Assembly: GCF_905147045.1 (NCBI RefSeq)
Contig: NC_065895.1
Location: forward strand, 6,267,001-6,331,000
DNA: 64,000 bases
Direction: 5' to 3'
From: Nymphalis io
Lineage: Eukaryota > Arthropoda > Insecta > Lepidoptera > Nymphalidae
Part shown: positions 46,971 through 57,883 of the stretch, in pieces
Position numbering within the stretch: the stretch's first letter is position 1
How the letters are laid out: each line of letters begins with the position of its first letter
Notes under the pieces: generated by a model
Seen by the model: the letters and a program-made list of their open reading frames with translations, nothing else
Told to the model about the DNA's origin: nothing
Databases searched by the model: none
Translations under genes and position numbers: made by a program

Positions 46971-49213
46971 ATGGATTTAGATAGCTCCGACGAAGAAATA
47001 TATTTGTTAGCAAGATTACTTGAAATAGAACATAGGAAACGTAAGCGCAAGCGGAAACAAATATGGGTAAAACATATTTGGAAAAACAGACTAATCCATG
47101 GGGAGTTTCACACCATTTTCGAGGAATTGAAGAGAGATAGCCTAAAATTTTATGAGTATTATCGTATGGAATATTGGCAATTTTTGAAATTGACAGATTT
47201 GTTAAGAGTACATATAACAAAAAAGACTACAAATTATCGTTGCACCATTACAGCCGAAGAAAGGTTAACGGTAACTTTAAGGTAAATAAAAAACAATTAT
47301 TTATACTAATCATGTTATTTAGATCACAAAATCACAGCCCTCCATTTATTAAGCATTGTTTACGTTAATGAAATGTAAATTACTTATACTAATCATGTTA
47401 AATAACACAAACATCTAAATAGATCACAAAATCACAGCCCTCCATTTATTAAGCATTATTTACGTTAATGAAATGTAATTAAATAGTACAGATTTGTGTG
47501 TGTTTAATTATTATTATTATAATTATTATTGTTTTTGATTGTTTATTATTTTGTATTTTGTGTGCTGGTATTGTACCCGTAAGTAGTCTGATCTGGATAG
47601 TTTTGAGGAATATAGGTTTCGTTTGACACTAGGTAAGTAGATTGATTAGTCGATGGCGGTGAATTTATAGACAAAGAATAATTCAAATCTGTACTATTTT
47701 CATACAGACTTAATTCAGCTTCATTAACAATGTTAAACACGCGCCTTTTAATTCGTGCTTGGACTTCTTTTGGGAATGTTTCCACTGTATCTGACATAGA
47801 CAAAAAAAAATTACGTAATGCCTTGTCACGGGGTGTAGTATTTCTTTTTTCTTCAAGATACTCTTCGAAAACCGTAGCAACATCTTTGCTTAAGCGTGGT
47901 CTCTTTTTCGAGCCAGAAGTACTTGCAAGCGATTCAACTTCAGAATGGTCAGAACGTTTAGATGATGTCGATGGTGGTGGTATTGGTGTGCCAGGCTCTG
48001 AATCATCCGATGATAATGTTACATTAGATATTTGGTTTCGATTGCGAAAAAATGGTATTATAAAAGAAAGTTCTTTTTCAAATTTTATCAATTTGGACGT
48101 AGTTGCACCATCGCCACTCTTGCCTTTTCGGTTATAATAGGCTTTTCTGAAGTTATCTCGCAGTTTCTTCCAACGATCCTGGCACTGCGTCACTGGAAAG
48201 AACAGAAATGAAAAATTAATAACATAACTCTTTTTTATTTTATAGTTCGTTTTGGTACGGCAGTCTTATATTTCTATTTTGTGTGTTTGTTTTATTTTTA
48301 CAGATTCCTCATCACTGGTTGCAGTTTCAAAAACTTGTCATTTAATTTTCGAATGGGAATTTCTACAGTTCATTCAATTATTCATGAGACAATCAGAGTA
48401 ATTTGTGATGTTTTGATGCCCATAGTTATGCAGATGCCAGATGAAGAAATGTGGGAAAAGGTTTCACGTGATTTCTTTAATATTTGGAATTTTCCTAACT
48501 GTTTGGGCGCTATAGACGGAAAGCATGTCAATATACAGGCACCAGATAATAGTGGAAGCTTATACTATAATTATAAAAACTTTTTCAGTACAGTGTTACT
48601 AGCTGTGGTCGACGCGAAATACAGTTTTTTAATTGTTGATGTCGGATCATATGGTAAAAATAGCGACGGCGGAATTTTACAGAATTCAAAATTTTGGAAA
48701 AAACTCAACACCAATAAGTTAAAGCTGCCCCCAAATAAACCTCTACCTAGTACCACTGAAAGCTTACCACATGTTTTTATAGGAGACGAGGCATTTCCTT
48801 TGAGCAATAATATATTGCGGCCGTATCCAAGAGAACAAGCAAGAACAGAATTATCAAAAAAAGTATTTAATCTGCGTTTAAGCAGGGCAAGAAAAGTCGT
48901 AGAATGTGCATTTGGAATGCTAACTCAAAGATTTGAAATTTATCAAAAACGAATGAAAATTCAGCCGAAGTACTGTGATTTAATTATATTAGCAACTACA
49001 TGTTTACATAATTTTTTAATAGAAAATCGGACGCCAGGACAAGAGAATGAATTTCACAGCAATATAAATTTATTAACAGCAATAACAGACAATAATAATG
49101 AAAACAGTTCTAATAGCGACGCAGTTCTAACCACAAGGAATAAATTTAAGGATTATTTTTCATCAAGTGGTGCTTTAGATTGGCAAGATCAAGTGGCTAC
49201 GCGAGTTTCTTAA
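46971..49213 (+). CDS. Harbinger transposase (DDE_Tnp_4 type)
   Basis: Two exons, 46971-47281 and 48304-49213, join in phase to 406 residues. The exon junction restores TVTLR-FLITGCSFKNLSF, the helix before the catalytic domain in Harbinger nucleases. The catalytic region shows FPNCLGAIDGKHVNI (first Asp), GSYGKNSDGGIL (second Asp), GDEAFPL, and RKVVECAFGML (Glu), then CLHNFL. No stop or frameshift interrupts it, so all catalytic positions look present. The enzyme would cut and paste the element with help from the MADF protein. The 1.02-kb intron overlaps the antisense partner gene. Confidence 0.93.
47320..47480. repeat. Direct duplication inside Harbinger
   Basis: A block of about 60 bp ('agatcacaaaatcacagccc' through 'tttacgttaatgaaatgtaa') occurs twice in a row, with the 'ttatactaatcatgtta' lead-in also repeated. 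It lies in the transposase intron, just past the stop of the antisense gene. Confidence 0.85.
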
Positions 49214-49556
49214 GTTATATTTAATAAAAATTGTCTACTACATAAGTATATTCTAACGATCAGATACTCAAACGAGTTTTTAAAGTAAGGGCGCATTTAA
49301 ACTCATGTTATTCCTATTTTGACTTTGAATCTAACACGTCGCAGCACGAGTTTAAGAAGCCCTTGCTTTAAAATTCGTTTGAGTATCTGGGGGTAGGTGT
49401 AAAACAATGAAAACCTTACTTACCACTTATTCCGAGACATTTGCTAATTTCCTCCCATGCATTGTCTTTCATTATCCGATCGCTATATGATGGCTTGGTT
49501 ATGTCAAATAAACACTCATATTTTGACACGAGTATTATTAATTTTTCATCATTCAT
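47546..49556 (-). CDS. Harbinger-associated MADF-domain protein
   Basis: Two exons in transcript order are 49556-49424 and 48192-47546, joined in phase to 259 residues. The MADF domain is split by the intron: MNDEKLIILVSKYECLFDIT and DNAWEEISKCLGIS in exon 1, then TQCQDRWKKLRDNFRKAYYN in exon 2. The middle is Ser-rich with a basic GSKKRPRLSK patch. A BESS-like segment (FFLSMSDTVETFPKEVQARI) follows. In Harbinger systems this type of protein moves the transposase to the nucleus and binds element ends. An upstream in-frame ATG at 49634 would add 26 residues running into the 40-bp array; I favour 49556. The transposase catalytic exon lies within its intron on the other strand. Confidence 0.88.
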
Positions 49557-49630
49557 CTTTTCGTACAAGTACGCACAACTATTACGTTCAAATGTTGCTA
49601 TCAAAATGGCGGTCGGCGCGGCCGCAGCGG

Positions 49631-49816
49631 GCACGCAATCGGAGCCGATCGGCTACGCGATAGAGAAAGAGCACGCAATCGGAGCCCATCGGCTGCGCGA
49701 GCGAGAAAGAGCACGCAATCGGAGCCGACAGGCTGCGCAAGCGAGAAAGAGCACGCAATCAGAGCCGATCGGCTGCGCGAGCGAGAAAGAGCACGCAAGC
49801 GGAGCCGGTCGGCTCC
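49631..49816. repeat. 40-bp tandem array near the Harbinger right end
   Basis: Four full units and a partial fifth start at 49631, 49671, 49711, 49751 and 49791, with an exact 40-bp period. Each contains GCACGCAATC and a palindromic GAGCCGATCGGCT core. The array sits upstream of the MADF start codon, so it could act as promoter or as transposase/MADF binding sites. The frames over it are repeat by-products. Confidence 0.95.
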
Positions 49817-50095
49817 TTTTATTACTTCACACGAAGCGCGTTCAGGCATTTTTAATGACAAAAAAGGTGCAAATGCAAAAATAAACTTTACTACAATCAC
49901 TCAAAACACTGTTTCCAACGTGATAAAAATCTGCTCTCCTCTCCGAGCCGGTCTGTGTGAACGGACCCTTAAATGACGTTACCTGAATTAGGAAGATGTA
50001 AATTTTGTACTAAAATAATCTTTGAATGATTATAATAACATACCTGAATAATTTATGATTATATCTTTATATAAGCTATATAATATATATCTTTA

Positions 50096-50236
50096 TATAA
50101 GAGCACTTTTGAATTACCATGTAGAGTATTGAATTGAATGCAAAGCTACCACCGGTGATTTTCTAGTTTACCTGACCGATGGACTGAAGCAGTTGAGTCA
50201 AGAGGCCACCTCTTGGACTCAACTACAACAAAATTA
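50096..50236 (+). repeat. 141-bp direct copy of LINE sequence
   Basis: Nearly identical to 51224-51365, differing by one inserted T, and ending at the same point ('acaacaaaatta'). There the downstream copy continues into reverse transcriptase sequence but this copy passes into the inverted-repeat arm. A recent duplication or gene conversion is the likely cause. Confidence 0.9.
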
Positions 50237-50799
50237 CTTTTTTTTATAAGCAAATCAATTTGGGCGCTCTCGTATACTTTCTGCTCCGTCAGAGTTACCC
50301 TCTGACATTTGAAATTAGGAAGATGAGCTTATTTTTTTATGATCTCAAAAAATCATATTTAAAATATAAAAAATACTGGTGAAAGAATTTTTACGATATC
50401 TGCAAAAATGATTTCTTTACAATTTTTTAAAGTTAGGAGTTAAATTCTTTTCTGGAGTGACCGATCGACGCGTGACGTCACATCGCCCAACGTCGCTTGC
50501 TGGCCCGTACAATTCCGCCTGTATTTTCGCGTTGTTCTTGATTTTATTTATATTTCGGTTAGTATAAAAAGAAACTTTCATACTTCTATTATACAGTACC
50601 ATACTAATTTAACAAATAGAACTCGGGAAAAATACTTTTTATATATATTATCAACAAATACAAGTAGATATTTTCGTGATGAGCATTTTAATGTAAGTAC
50701 CTTAGTAGTAAAATTTGTCGTATTTATAAGTTTTTACTTTGAGGATCAAACAATTAATTTTTACAGGCTAGTTATAGGTATTCGTTTAATATAAACATA

Positions 50800-50930
50800 A
50801 TTAGGCCGCTGTAGGCGAAATCGGTCAGGAGCAGCGTGGTGGTATAAGTTCCAAACCTTCTCCACAAAAAGGGAGAGGAGGCCTTTAGCCCAGCAGTGGG
50901 ACATTCACAGGCTGTAACGTTAAACATAAT
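50800..50930 (+). repeat. SINE tail (plus)
   Basis: This carries GGAGCAGCGTGGTGGTATAA, 'gggagaggaggcctttagcc' and 'cagcagtgggacattcacag', the most intact copy of this tail in the window. It is 5'-truncated. Confidence 0.85.
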
Positions 50931-51223
50931 TCAGAATGTTCGTAATACGGCTTCGATACGTTGAATACCGATAGTGTTGTCATAAGAGTTGGTATCGATG
51001 AAAAATTCATTTCGACGTTAATCTTAAGAGTATTGTTAATCTTGAAGATAATTTTTGAAAAACGCCGTATCTTCAATGGTATACGATGAAAAAATCCTTA
51101 ATGACTGTGACCCATTGAAATTGATTTTTACCATATTATGTTTCGTTGAAAGTCAAATATGTAGTCTAATATAGTACGTATGATACAAATGGAATCAGAT
51201 AATTCTTTACTCAAATAGCACCT

Positions 51224-52315
51224 TATAAGAGCACTTTTGAATTACCATGTTAGAGTATTGAATTGAATGCAAAGCTACCACCGGTGATTTTCTAGTTTAC
51301 CTGACCGATGGACTGAAGCAGTTGAGTCAAGAGGCCACCTCTTGGACTCAACTACAACAAAATTAGCAGTTAGTCTGGACATAGAAAAAGCCTTTGATTG
51401 GGCTTCCCAGAAAATAATGCAACTGGATCCAATTTTGCCAGATCGGACCATCAAGGTCATTGTCGACGGTGCATGCTCTTACTTAAAATTCGTCAATTCT
51501 GGTGTTCCACAAGGCTGTGTTATCACCTTCTCTTCTCCTTCTGCATATTAATGACATGTGCAAATTAGCAATATTCAATGTTGGCAGACAACAGCACTAT
51601 AGACGTCTTATACACCGGCCGCCCTAATATTTGTCGGGAACACGTCGATGAGTATAAACTGGTGCCTGAAATCACAAGTGCTTATTAACCAAAGTCTGAG
51701 ATTCAACCAAATTTGGTACAACTCAACCCCAATACGATACAAGTTTACGCTATGCCTTCTAAAATGTCATCTTTTGTCATATCATTTTATGAATACCACC
51801 TCGCTGCCAAATCCAGTATCGAGACGTTGGGTTCCGCGGTCTATTGGAAGGTGAAGCCAAATTAGCCTCTAAAAGCTTTGTTTGCTCAACAAGGTAAGAC
51901 AGTACTTCCCGTCAGCTCTTCGCCTAAAATTCAGCCCCACGGTGTGCTGTTCTCATCTCTGGGAAGGAAAGATGGCACTTTGCATCTTCTATCGCATCTT
52001 TTATGCTTTGAGGAACTGTTTAGATTAATCCCAGGCACTAAATTTACCACCACCGAACATTACGTCTAAATTCCATCCATACCATCTCGATGTCTGGAAA
52101 TCCACTACTACAACGCTGTTTTTAAAGCATTTCCTGCCTCGCACAGCCACTCTGCGGAACCATATTTCCCGGCGGCAGTTACGACATAGAACCCTACAAG
52201 AAAAGAGCCTACTCATTCCTTAAAGGCTGGCAACGCATCTGCAAGTACTTCGGTGTTGCAGGTGTCTGGTCATCAAGTGAGCCTCCTGCTTGTTTGCCCC
52301 CCTTTTACATAAAAA
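51224..52315 (+). mobile_element. Decayed LINE with reverse transcriptase fragment
   Basis: Residues SLDIEKAFDWASQKIMQLD and FVNSGVPQGCV (about 51372-51520) are the catalytic-A and GVPQG motifs of a non-LTR reverse transcriptase. A frame-shifted N-terminal part (FLVYLTDGL) precedes them. After a short LLHINDM-like piece the catalytic YADD region is lost. The 3' end (52050-52315) matches 5664-5895 inverted. Stops and frame changes show it is dead. Confidence 0.8.
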
Positions 52316-53142
52316 AGGTTTCTTCCAGTAACAGTTTATTTCATTACAAGTAGTCTCCTCACATCGCTATGTGACCAATGCAATAGTATGTTTGCATCCT
52401 TCACGTTCGAGATAGTTAATTTTATTTGCACTTTCATCGCTAGCAAATTTACGATAACTTGCCGTGGCTCTGTATCGTAACTATCGCGCCCCGAATTGTT
52501 TATATATTGATATTATCTTCTATCGAAAGCGGAAAGCACTTGTATCAAAGCAATCTGCATTAACAAAAGATTAAAATAAACAATAATAATAAGCTCACTA
52601 ATATATTTCGCGTGATTTGTGAAGTTGTTAGTCTACGTAAAAATACTGCTCTTATTTTCGCATAAGATAATATATTAATAATCTTTCGTTATTATAAGTG
52701 AAAGAAGGTATATGGAGCGTCAAATCACAAAGAGGTATAAAATAAATACAAAATTATCAACGCGCGTATTGCAAAAGAGTCGCCCACAATAAGATTGGGC
52801 GAAGTGACGTCACAGTTAAAACCGGACGGAGCAAGAATTATACGAGAGCGCCTAAATTGATTTATTTATAAAAAAAAGTTTACATGATATAATCATTTTT
52901 ACACACATGTTATTATAATCATTTAAGGATTATTTTAGTACAAAAAATATATTTTTTTTTAATTTACATTTTCCTAATTCTAGAACTATAAAAGTCGTCA
53001 GGTAAAGAAATCAGCGATCAGTGCCAATATGTTACATGCAAAAAAAATATAAGTAAAGGCGACGTCTTGTAAAGTATTGTATAGTTAGTGTGCGTCGGCA
53101 CGTCTTTAAAAATTAGGGTATATATGTAATCGATTTATAACC

Positions 53143-53515
53143 ATGTCGCGTAGAATCCAACCGTGGCCGACTCCGTACCGTACGTATGATTATTTGAATA
53201 GAATACAAGTATATAAAACGGTAAGCAGCTGCACAGGCTGGGTTTCTCACAATTTCTATCCTTTTTGTACCTGGAGTTCAGTGCTCAAACGTGTCAGCCC
53301 CTTCCTCTCCTACAAAAAATACCTGAATAGAGTGCAAGAAACACTTTTGGACGCCAAAATTTTAACGCTTTCACCTCAGTTGAGACATTCAATTTTGCGA
53401 ACAAATGCTTTCTCCGTACTGAAGTGATACCGGCCGATTTGAAGCACAGAATCGAAAAAAAGCCTCTACACTTGCGACGACGCGTTCGCAACGAGACAAT
53501 TTTCCGGTATTAAAA
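53143..53515 (+). pseudogene. Unidentified coding-like remnant or small gene
   Basis: A 94-codon frame starts at 53143 (MSRRIQPWPTPYRTYDYLNR) and stops at 53427. An alternative reading splices after 53220 (AAAACG|GTAAGC) to an acceptor near 53329, then reads EVIPADLKHRIEKKPLHLRR to a TAA at 53513. A further 27 codons beyond that stay readable apart from stop codons. Neither reading gives a known domain. It may be an intact short gene, a broken retrocopy or chance. Confidence 0.3.
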
Positions 53516-53849
53516 AAACCGTGACGAAGTTGCTAAAAATCGAGAAAACGCAAATGCCTAGACATTAGATGAACGCAATTGTAATGTTTACGACAATTCG
53601 CGATACCACGAACTGTGTATTTGATTGATTTATATAAAACAGGACATAATAAAAAAATAATATCTTTTTAAATTAAAACATTTTATTTACAACAAAAAAT
53701 AATAATAATTTATGAACGCATTGCATTACATATCTTTGGTTTGTATTGGATACTCCTAAGATCTAATTATTTAAAGATATTTTTCAAGTATCACAATGCC
53801 TTTATTATTTATTGGCAAGTTTCAATATATCCAATACATATGTCTAAAT

Positions 53850-56800
53850 CTAGCGACGTTGGAAATTCAACATCTTAAGAAGCATGAAGCCCATAATGGT
53901 CGCTGCGGCAACACCGATACCAGCTTTCCACCACGACGAGTTCTCCCCCGCCAAACTCGCAAAATGCTTCAGGTGTCTGCAAAGTAAAACATTTTATTAA
54001 AGTTTAGTTACCAGGGTAAAACCAAAGTTTTAATACTATTTATTCATTAAAGTAAAAATATGTCTGTTGAGTTATTACATTATTATTATTTATTATTTGG
54101 TAACTACTTCCCGTTGGCAACTTTTTATATGATTAATGTGTATAAACACATCATAATAGATAGAAATCACGCTGAATTTATAATAAGTACTTCTTATGTA
54201 ATATATAAGTATTTGTTTCTAAATTTTATACTGTTATATTGCAGAAGATAGTATTGCAAAATTTAAATTATTTTTAGAATATAAAATGCCCGTAAAAACA
54301 TAATAAAAGATGCATTTCATATAACATGTTCTATATTGACAGTAGAAATTGACATTACATATTAAAGTAATACTGACCTGTGTTTGCTGAATAAAATCCA
54401 AGCAGCTTGAAATTGACTGACCAAGATACAATTAAAATAACAAATAAAAAATATTAACATGTATGACGTATGTCCTATTTACTAAAGCATAATTTATACA
54501 AAATATGTTCTGATGTAGCAGATTCGATTCAGTTCATTTTTAGGGTTTGCAAGAATATGTCACAATAAAACTTAAGTTAGAAAAAACTAATATATGTGTT
54601 TTTTACAGTGCCATCTTGGTGGTTCCCTATTCATCAGTTAGTCTACTGATAGACACTTATAAGCTTTGTGTTTTCTTTAATGATGTTTACAAATTTTTAT
54701 ATGGATTTTTAAATTAAACTAGTTTTTAAATTTTATTTAAACATAACATTGACGAGTTTAGTGTGAAACGACCTTTTATAAAACGATATGTTTGCAGATC
54801 AAGTTGTTAGTCTGAAACGTTCCTAGGTTTTTTATAAATTCATTAAAATCATTTGCATACATTGCTTGTCAAATATTACCAAATATTGGCTTACGATTTT
54901 TTTAACTTCATTTGTTAAAAACATAAAAAAGCTATCTAACTTCAGCTCTATCTTTATCTGCTTTCGCTTGAAGTGTATTCAATTAAATATTTAAAAAATA
55001 TGCAAATATCGCAAAAGCTATTTTGTCTAGATAGACAATACTTACGGAAATGCAGCCATGGTTGCTAACTTAACAAAAACATCGTGCTTGTTCTCTTTGA
55101 TATTAAAAAATTGCGGAGGTAGAAGTTGATATTTGTTACAAAACACATCCGGTTGTAAAATATATTCCTGTCTCATCATTATATTTTCACCTTTTGTCCC
55201 AACGATTAAAACAGGAATGTGACTTTCAGCAAAATATTTCTAGAAATTTACAGAAATTATTATAAAGAGAATTTTATATAATTAATTTAGAAATGCATTC
55301 ACAACAAATTCACTTAAAATAGTAGATGTCATATGAAAAAAGGAAACAAAGAGAGAATACTCACAATATATATTCTAGCAATATATTCAAATGATCTAGT
55401 GGCAGCAATATCGTAAACGAGGCATGCCACGTCACAGTTGACTTCGTGAGGCTGTAAGGGATCCGAAACGCGGGTTATGGGAATCTCCTTCAGAACTAAA
55501 TATTTTTCTTGTCCATACACTAGTACTGTGTTTATACAACAATTATTTTCTGTGTTACTGTCGCCTCTTTCGTGCGTAGTTTGTTTAATTTTCTGAAATG
55601 CATGATGTTATAGTTATGTATGTATTATGTTAAAATTTCAATATTTCAATAACTATTAACATTGTACCTTATGTGCTATGCCTAAAAAACTTCTACATAT
55701 AGATGTTTTGCCACATGATCTCGGACCAATAATATGGCACTGATATACATTTCGACTTGACTGTTTTTTAGCAATATCAACTTTCTTATCTCGGGTAACT
55801 AAAAAGAAACATAAGCTATAAGATAGAATCAATTCAGGAATAATATGTTACTCAATTATACATTTTTAAACCATTTTTGTTTTTATACTTACTATGTATA
55901 GCTGATTTTTGAGTATCATTTTCAAGAAAATTGTATCCTAGATATGCTAGGTAAGCACTCGTGCTTTGCAAATCATGTAAAGTCATTAAAGTCCAACGAC
56001 ACATCCATCCTTGTAGAGTTAAAAAACCCTGAAAATAAACATTTTTATATTAAAATAATTAACATGATAATAATTTAATTAAAAAAATATATGGATCTTA
56101 CAATTTTGTAGTGTACTGTGGTTTTAGGTGTAAGTTTAAATATTAATATAAATTCATAATGAAAACTGAATATATCTTTACTACAAATCATTAATGAAGT
56201 ATGAATAATGATAATGTTAACCTTGCATTCATTTTGTTTTGTAATAAAAAAAATTCAAGAATATATAACTTATTTCGACATACATGCAATGTATACTGTA
56301 ATTCCTGCACATTTAAACAAACAGCTGAACAAATAAATTGTGTTGGGCTTCCAAATTTTATCATTTGTTATATTGGATAAGTACCTTGTCATTGGTTGGG
56401 ACTGTATAACGTAAATTGTGCCATGGGATACGGGGACAGCAAGAAAATACATTCTTTATTTCAGTTGGATTTAGCATACCATCCCTGTCTCGGTCATATT
56501 TTTCAAATAATTGTGTCAAAAATTGCTGCCCTTTATAAGAAAGTTCTGTAGAACATCCAACAGGCACTTTTATGCTGTTAAATAAACATAAAACATTTAT
56601 AATATAAGATTACATTGAACATAATTTAAAGATATGATTATAAACTACTAAATGCTAAAAGCAGAAAATCTCCATCATACTTAGCATATAAATAACTGTG
56701 TATCAATTCTAAGCTCTCATCATAACCAAATTTACGCAGAACTGTCCAGGTTGTCTCATTTCTCCCTCTTTGTATGAACAAACAATGCAAGAATATGAAC

Positions 56801-57883
56801 CCCTTCATAGTAATACATTCATTCTCTATACCTCCTGCTATATTTTGTGCAATTACTGATTTTACTTCATCTAAAACCTAAAACATTATTATATATATAT
56901 AAAGGAAATTATAAATCGGAATATGCTCCATAAAGATATCAATACTGTTATATAAAGGAGTACCTGTAATTGTAAAGGAGTATCGAAACATTTTTTTTGA
57001 AATATTGTTATTTCATAATCATCTAATACACCATCACCATCAATGTCACAAATCTTAAATATTCTTGTTAGAGCTTTTTTACATCTTTCTGTAAGCTAAA
57101 AATAATTAAATGTTTAACATATAATTCAGTTTAAATAAAAACTATAAATTTATTTATCGTACCTCTTGTTCTTCTATAGAGTAAATAGGATGTATAGGGT
57201 GTAATACTGCTTTTTGTGCATTATAGAACATTTCTGAAACATTTGTTAAGGTTTTTGCTGAACATTCTATGCACCTGTCTACCTCTGGGTATTCCTCAGC
57301 AATGTCCCAAATATTCTAAAATGTTACATTACATTACGACTTTATTTTAAGGCAGTATAATATATAAGGTTTATTTAAACTCAAACTTACGTCAATGATG
57401 GAATAATCTATTAGATCTATTTTATTTCCAACAAGAATAACAGGTTTCCGGTAATCATCTGGACAGTTGTCTCTTACAAATGGTAACCAATAAGAAGCAA
57501 CTTTATTTAAGGTTTCTTGTTTATCCACCGAAAAAACTATACATATAACATGTGCTTTTTCAATCTCTTCCGCAACTTGTTCAATAGTTTGTTCAGTTAC
57601 TTTAAAAAAAAGGTGTAAGATATATGATTATGATCGCAGTCAGAAATTATGACAAGATTAGTGAAATTGTCTTCACTTTTATGTACTTACGACATACATC
57701 GACGATGTTCGTTGGTACTTGCTCTGGGGTAACATCAGCAGGGATTGTAATTTCTTCTGCTTTCGGAGGCACATTTTCTGCAAATTCTTCAGTAACCAAT
57801 GATAGTATCAATGATGTTTTACCCACTGATGGTTCGCCAAGCAAGATTATCCTAACTGTTCGGGGAATAGTTTCATAAACCAT
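53850..57883 (-). CDS. Miro: Miro, mitochondrial Rho GTPase
   Basis: Eleven exons in transcript order: 57883-57691, 57599-57391, 57315-57163, 57095-56964, 56877-56681, 56574-56385, 56028-55893, 55798-55668, 55592-55365, 55239-55046 and 53976-53850, giving 629 residues. The N-terminal GTPase has GEPSVGKTS (16-24) and ILVGNKIDL. EF-hand 1 is DIDGDGVLDDYE (about 202-213) and EF-hand 2 is DRDRDGMLNPTE (about 322-333). The C-terminal GTPase has GPRSCGKTS but a changed G4 (GTKGEN). A tail anchor (AGIGVAAATIMGFMLL) ends in basic NFQRR. Miro sits in the mitochondrial outer membrane and ties Milton/TRAK and kinesin to mitochondria under Ca2+ control, and is a PINK1/Parkin target. The last intron is 1.07 kb and contains a possible 39-nt cassette exon (54378-54416). 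Symbol RHOT1 in vertebrates. Confidence 0.97.
54378..54416 (-). CDS. Miro: Candidate cassette exon of Miro
   Basis: Minus strand, flanked by TCTTGGTCAG and GTCAGTATTA. Its 39 nt fit the phase-2 junction between the last two exons on both sides and add 13 residues (QFQAAWILFSKHR) just before the tail anchor, with no stop. Vertebrate RHOT1 has alternative exons at the same place. Transcript evidence is absent here. Confidence 0.5.

Larger units (their letters stand above)
46762..49971. mobile_element. PIF/Harbinger DNA transposon, apparently intact
   Basis: Perfect 33-bp terminal inverted repeats (46762-46794 and 49939-49971, starting TAAGGGTCCGTTCACACAGA) bound a 3.2-kb element. It has the two genes typical of the superfamily, a DDE transposase on plus and a MADF/Myb-like protein on minus, both open and both spliced in phase. 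Further copies of the CACAGACCGG-type motif lie just inside the left end, and a 40-bp tandem array lies near the right end. The termini read TAA at left and TTA at right, so a clean 3-bp TWA target duplication is not seen. Confidence 0.92.
49985..52980. mobile_element. Long-inverted-repeat element with nested insertions
   Basis: The left-arm blocks 49985-50041 and 50236-50290 match, inverted, 52907-52980 and 52825-52879 on the right. Shared text includes 'gtactaaaataatc', 'gattataataacat', 'acttttttttataa' and 'ggcgctctcgtata'. Further inside, both ends carry TGACGTCAC followed by CGCCCA. The inside holds a SINE tail (50800-50930) and a LINE fragment (51224-52315). The left arm is itself split by a 141-bp copy of LINE sequence. 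No transposase is recognised. It is either a foldback or non-autonomous DNA transposon or a wrecked autonomous one. Confidence 0.75.

Noticed and set aside
49631..49816. CRISPR-like repeat array
   Set aside because: Units are contiguous with no spacers, lie inside a eukaryotic transposon, and have a 40-bp tandem period.
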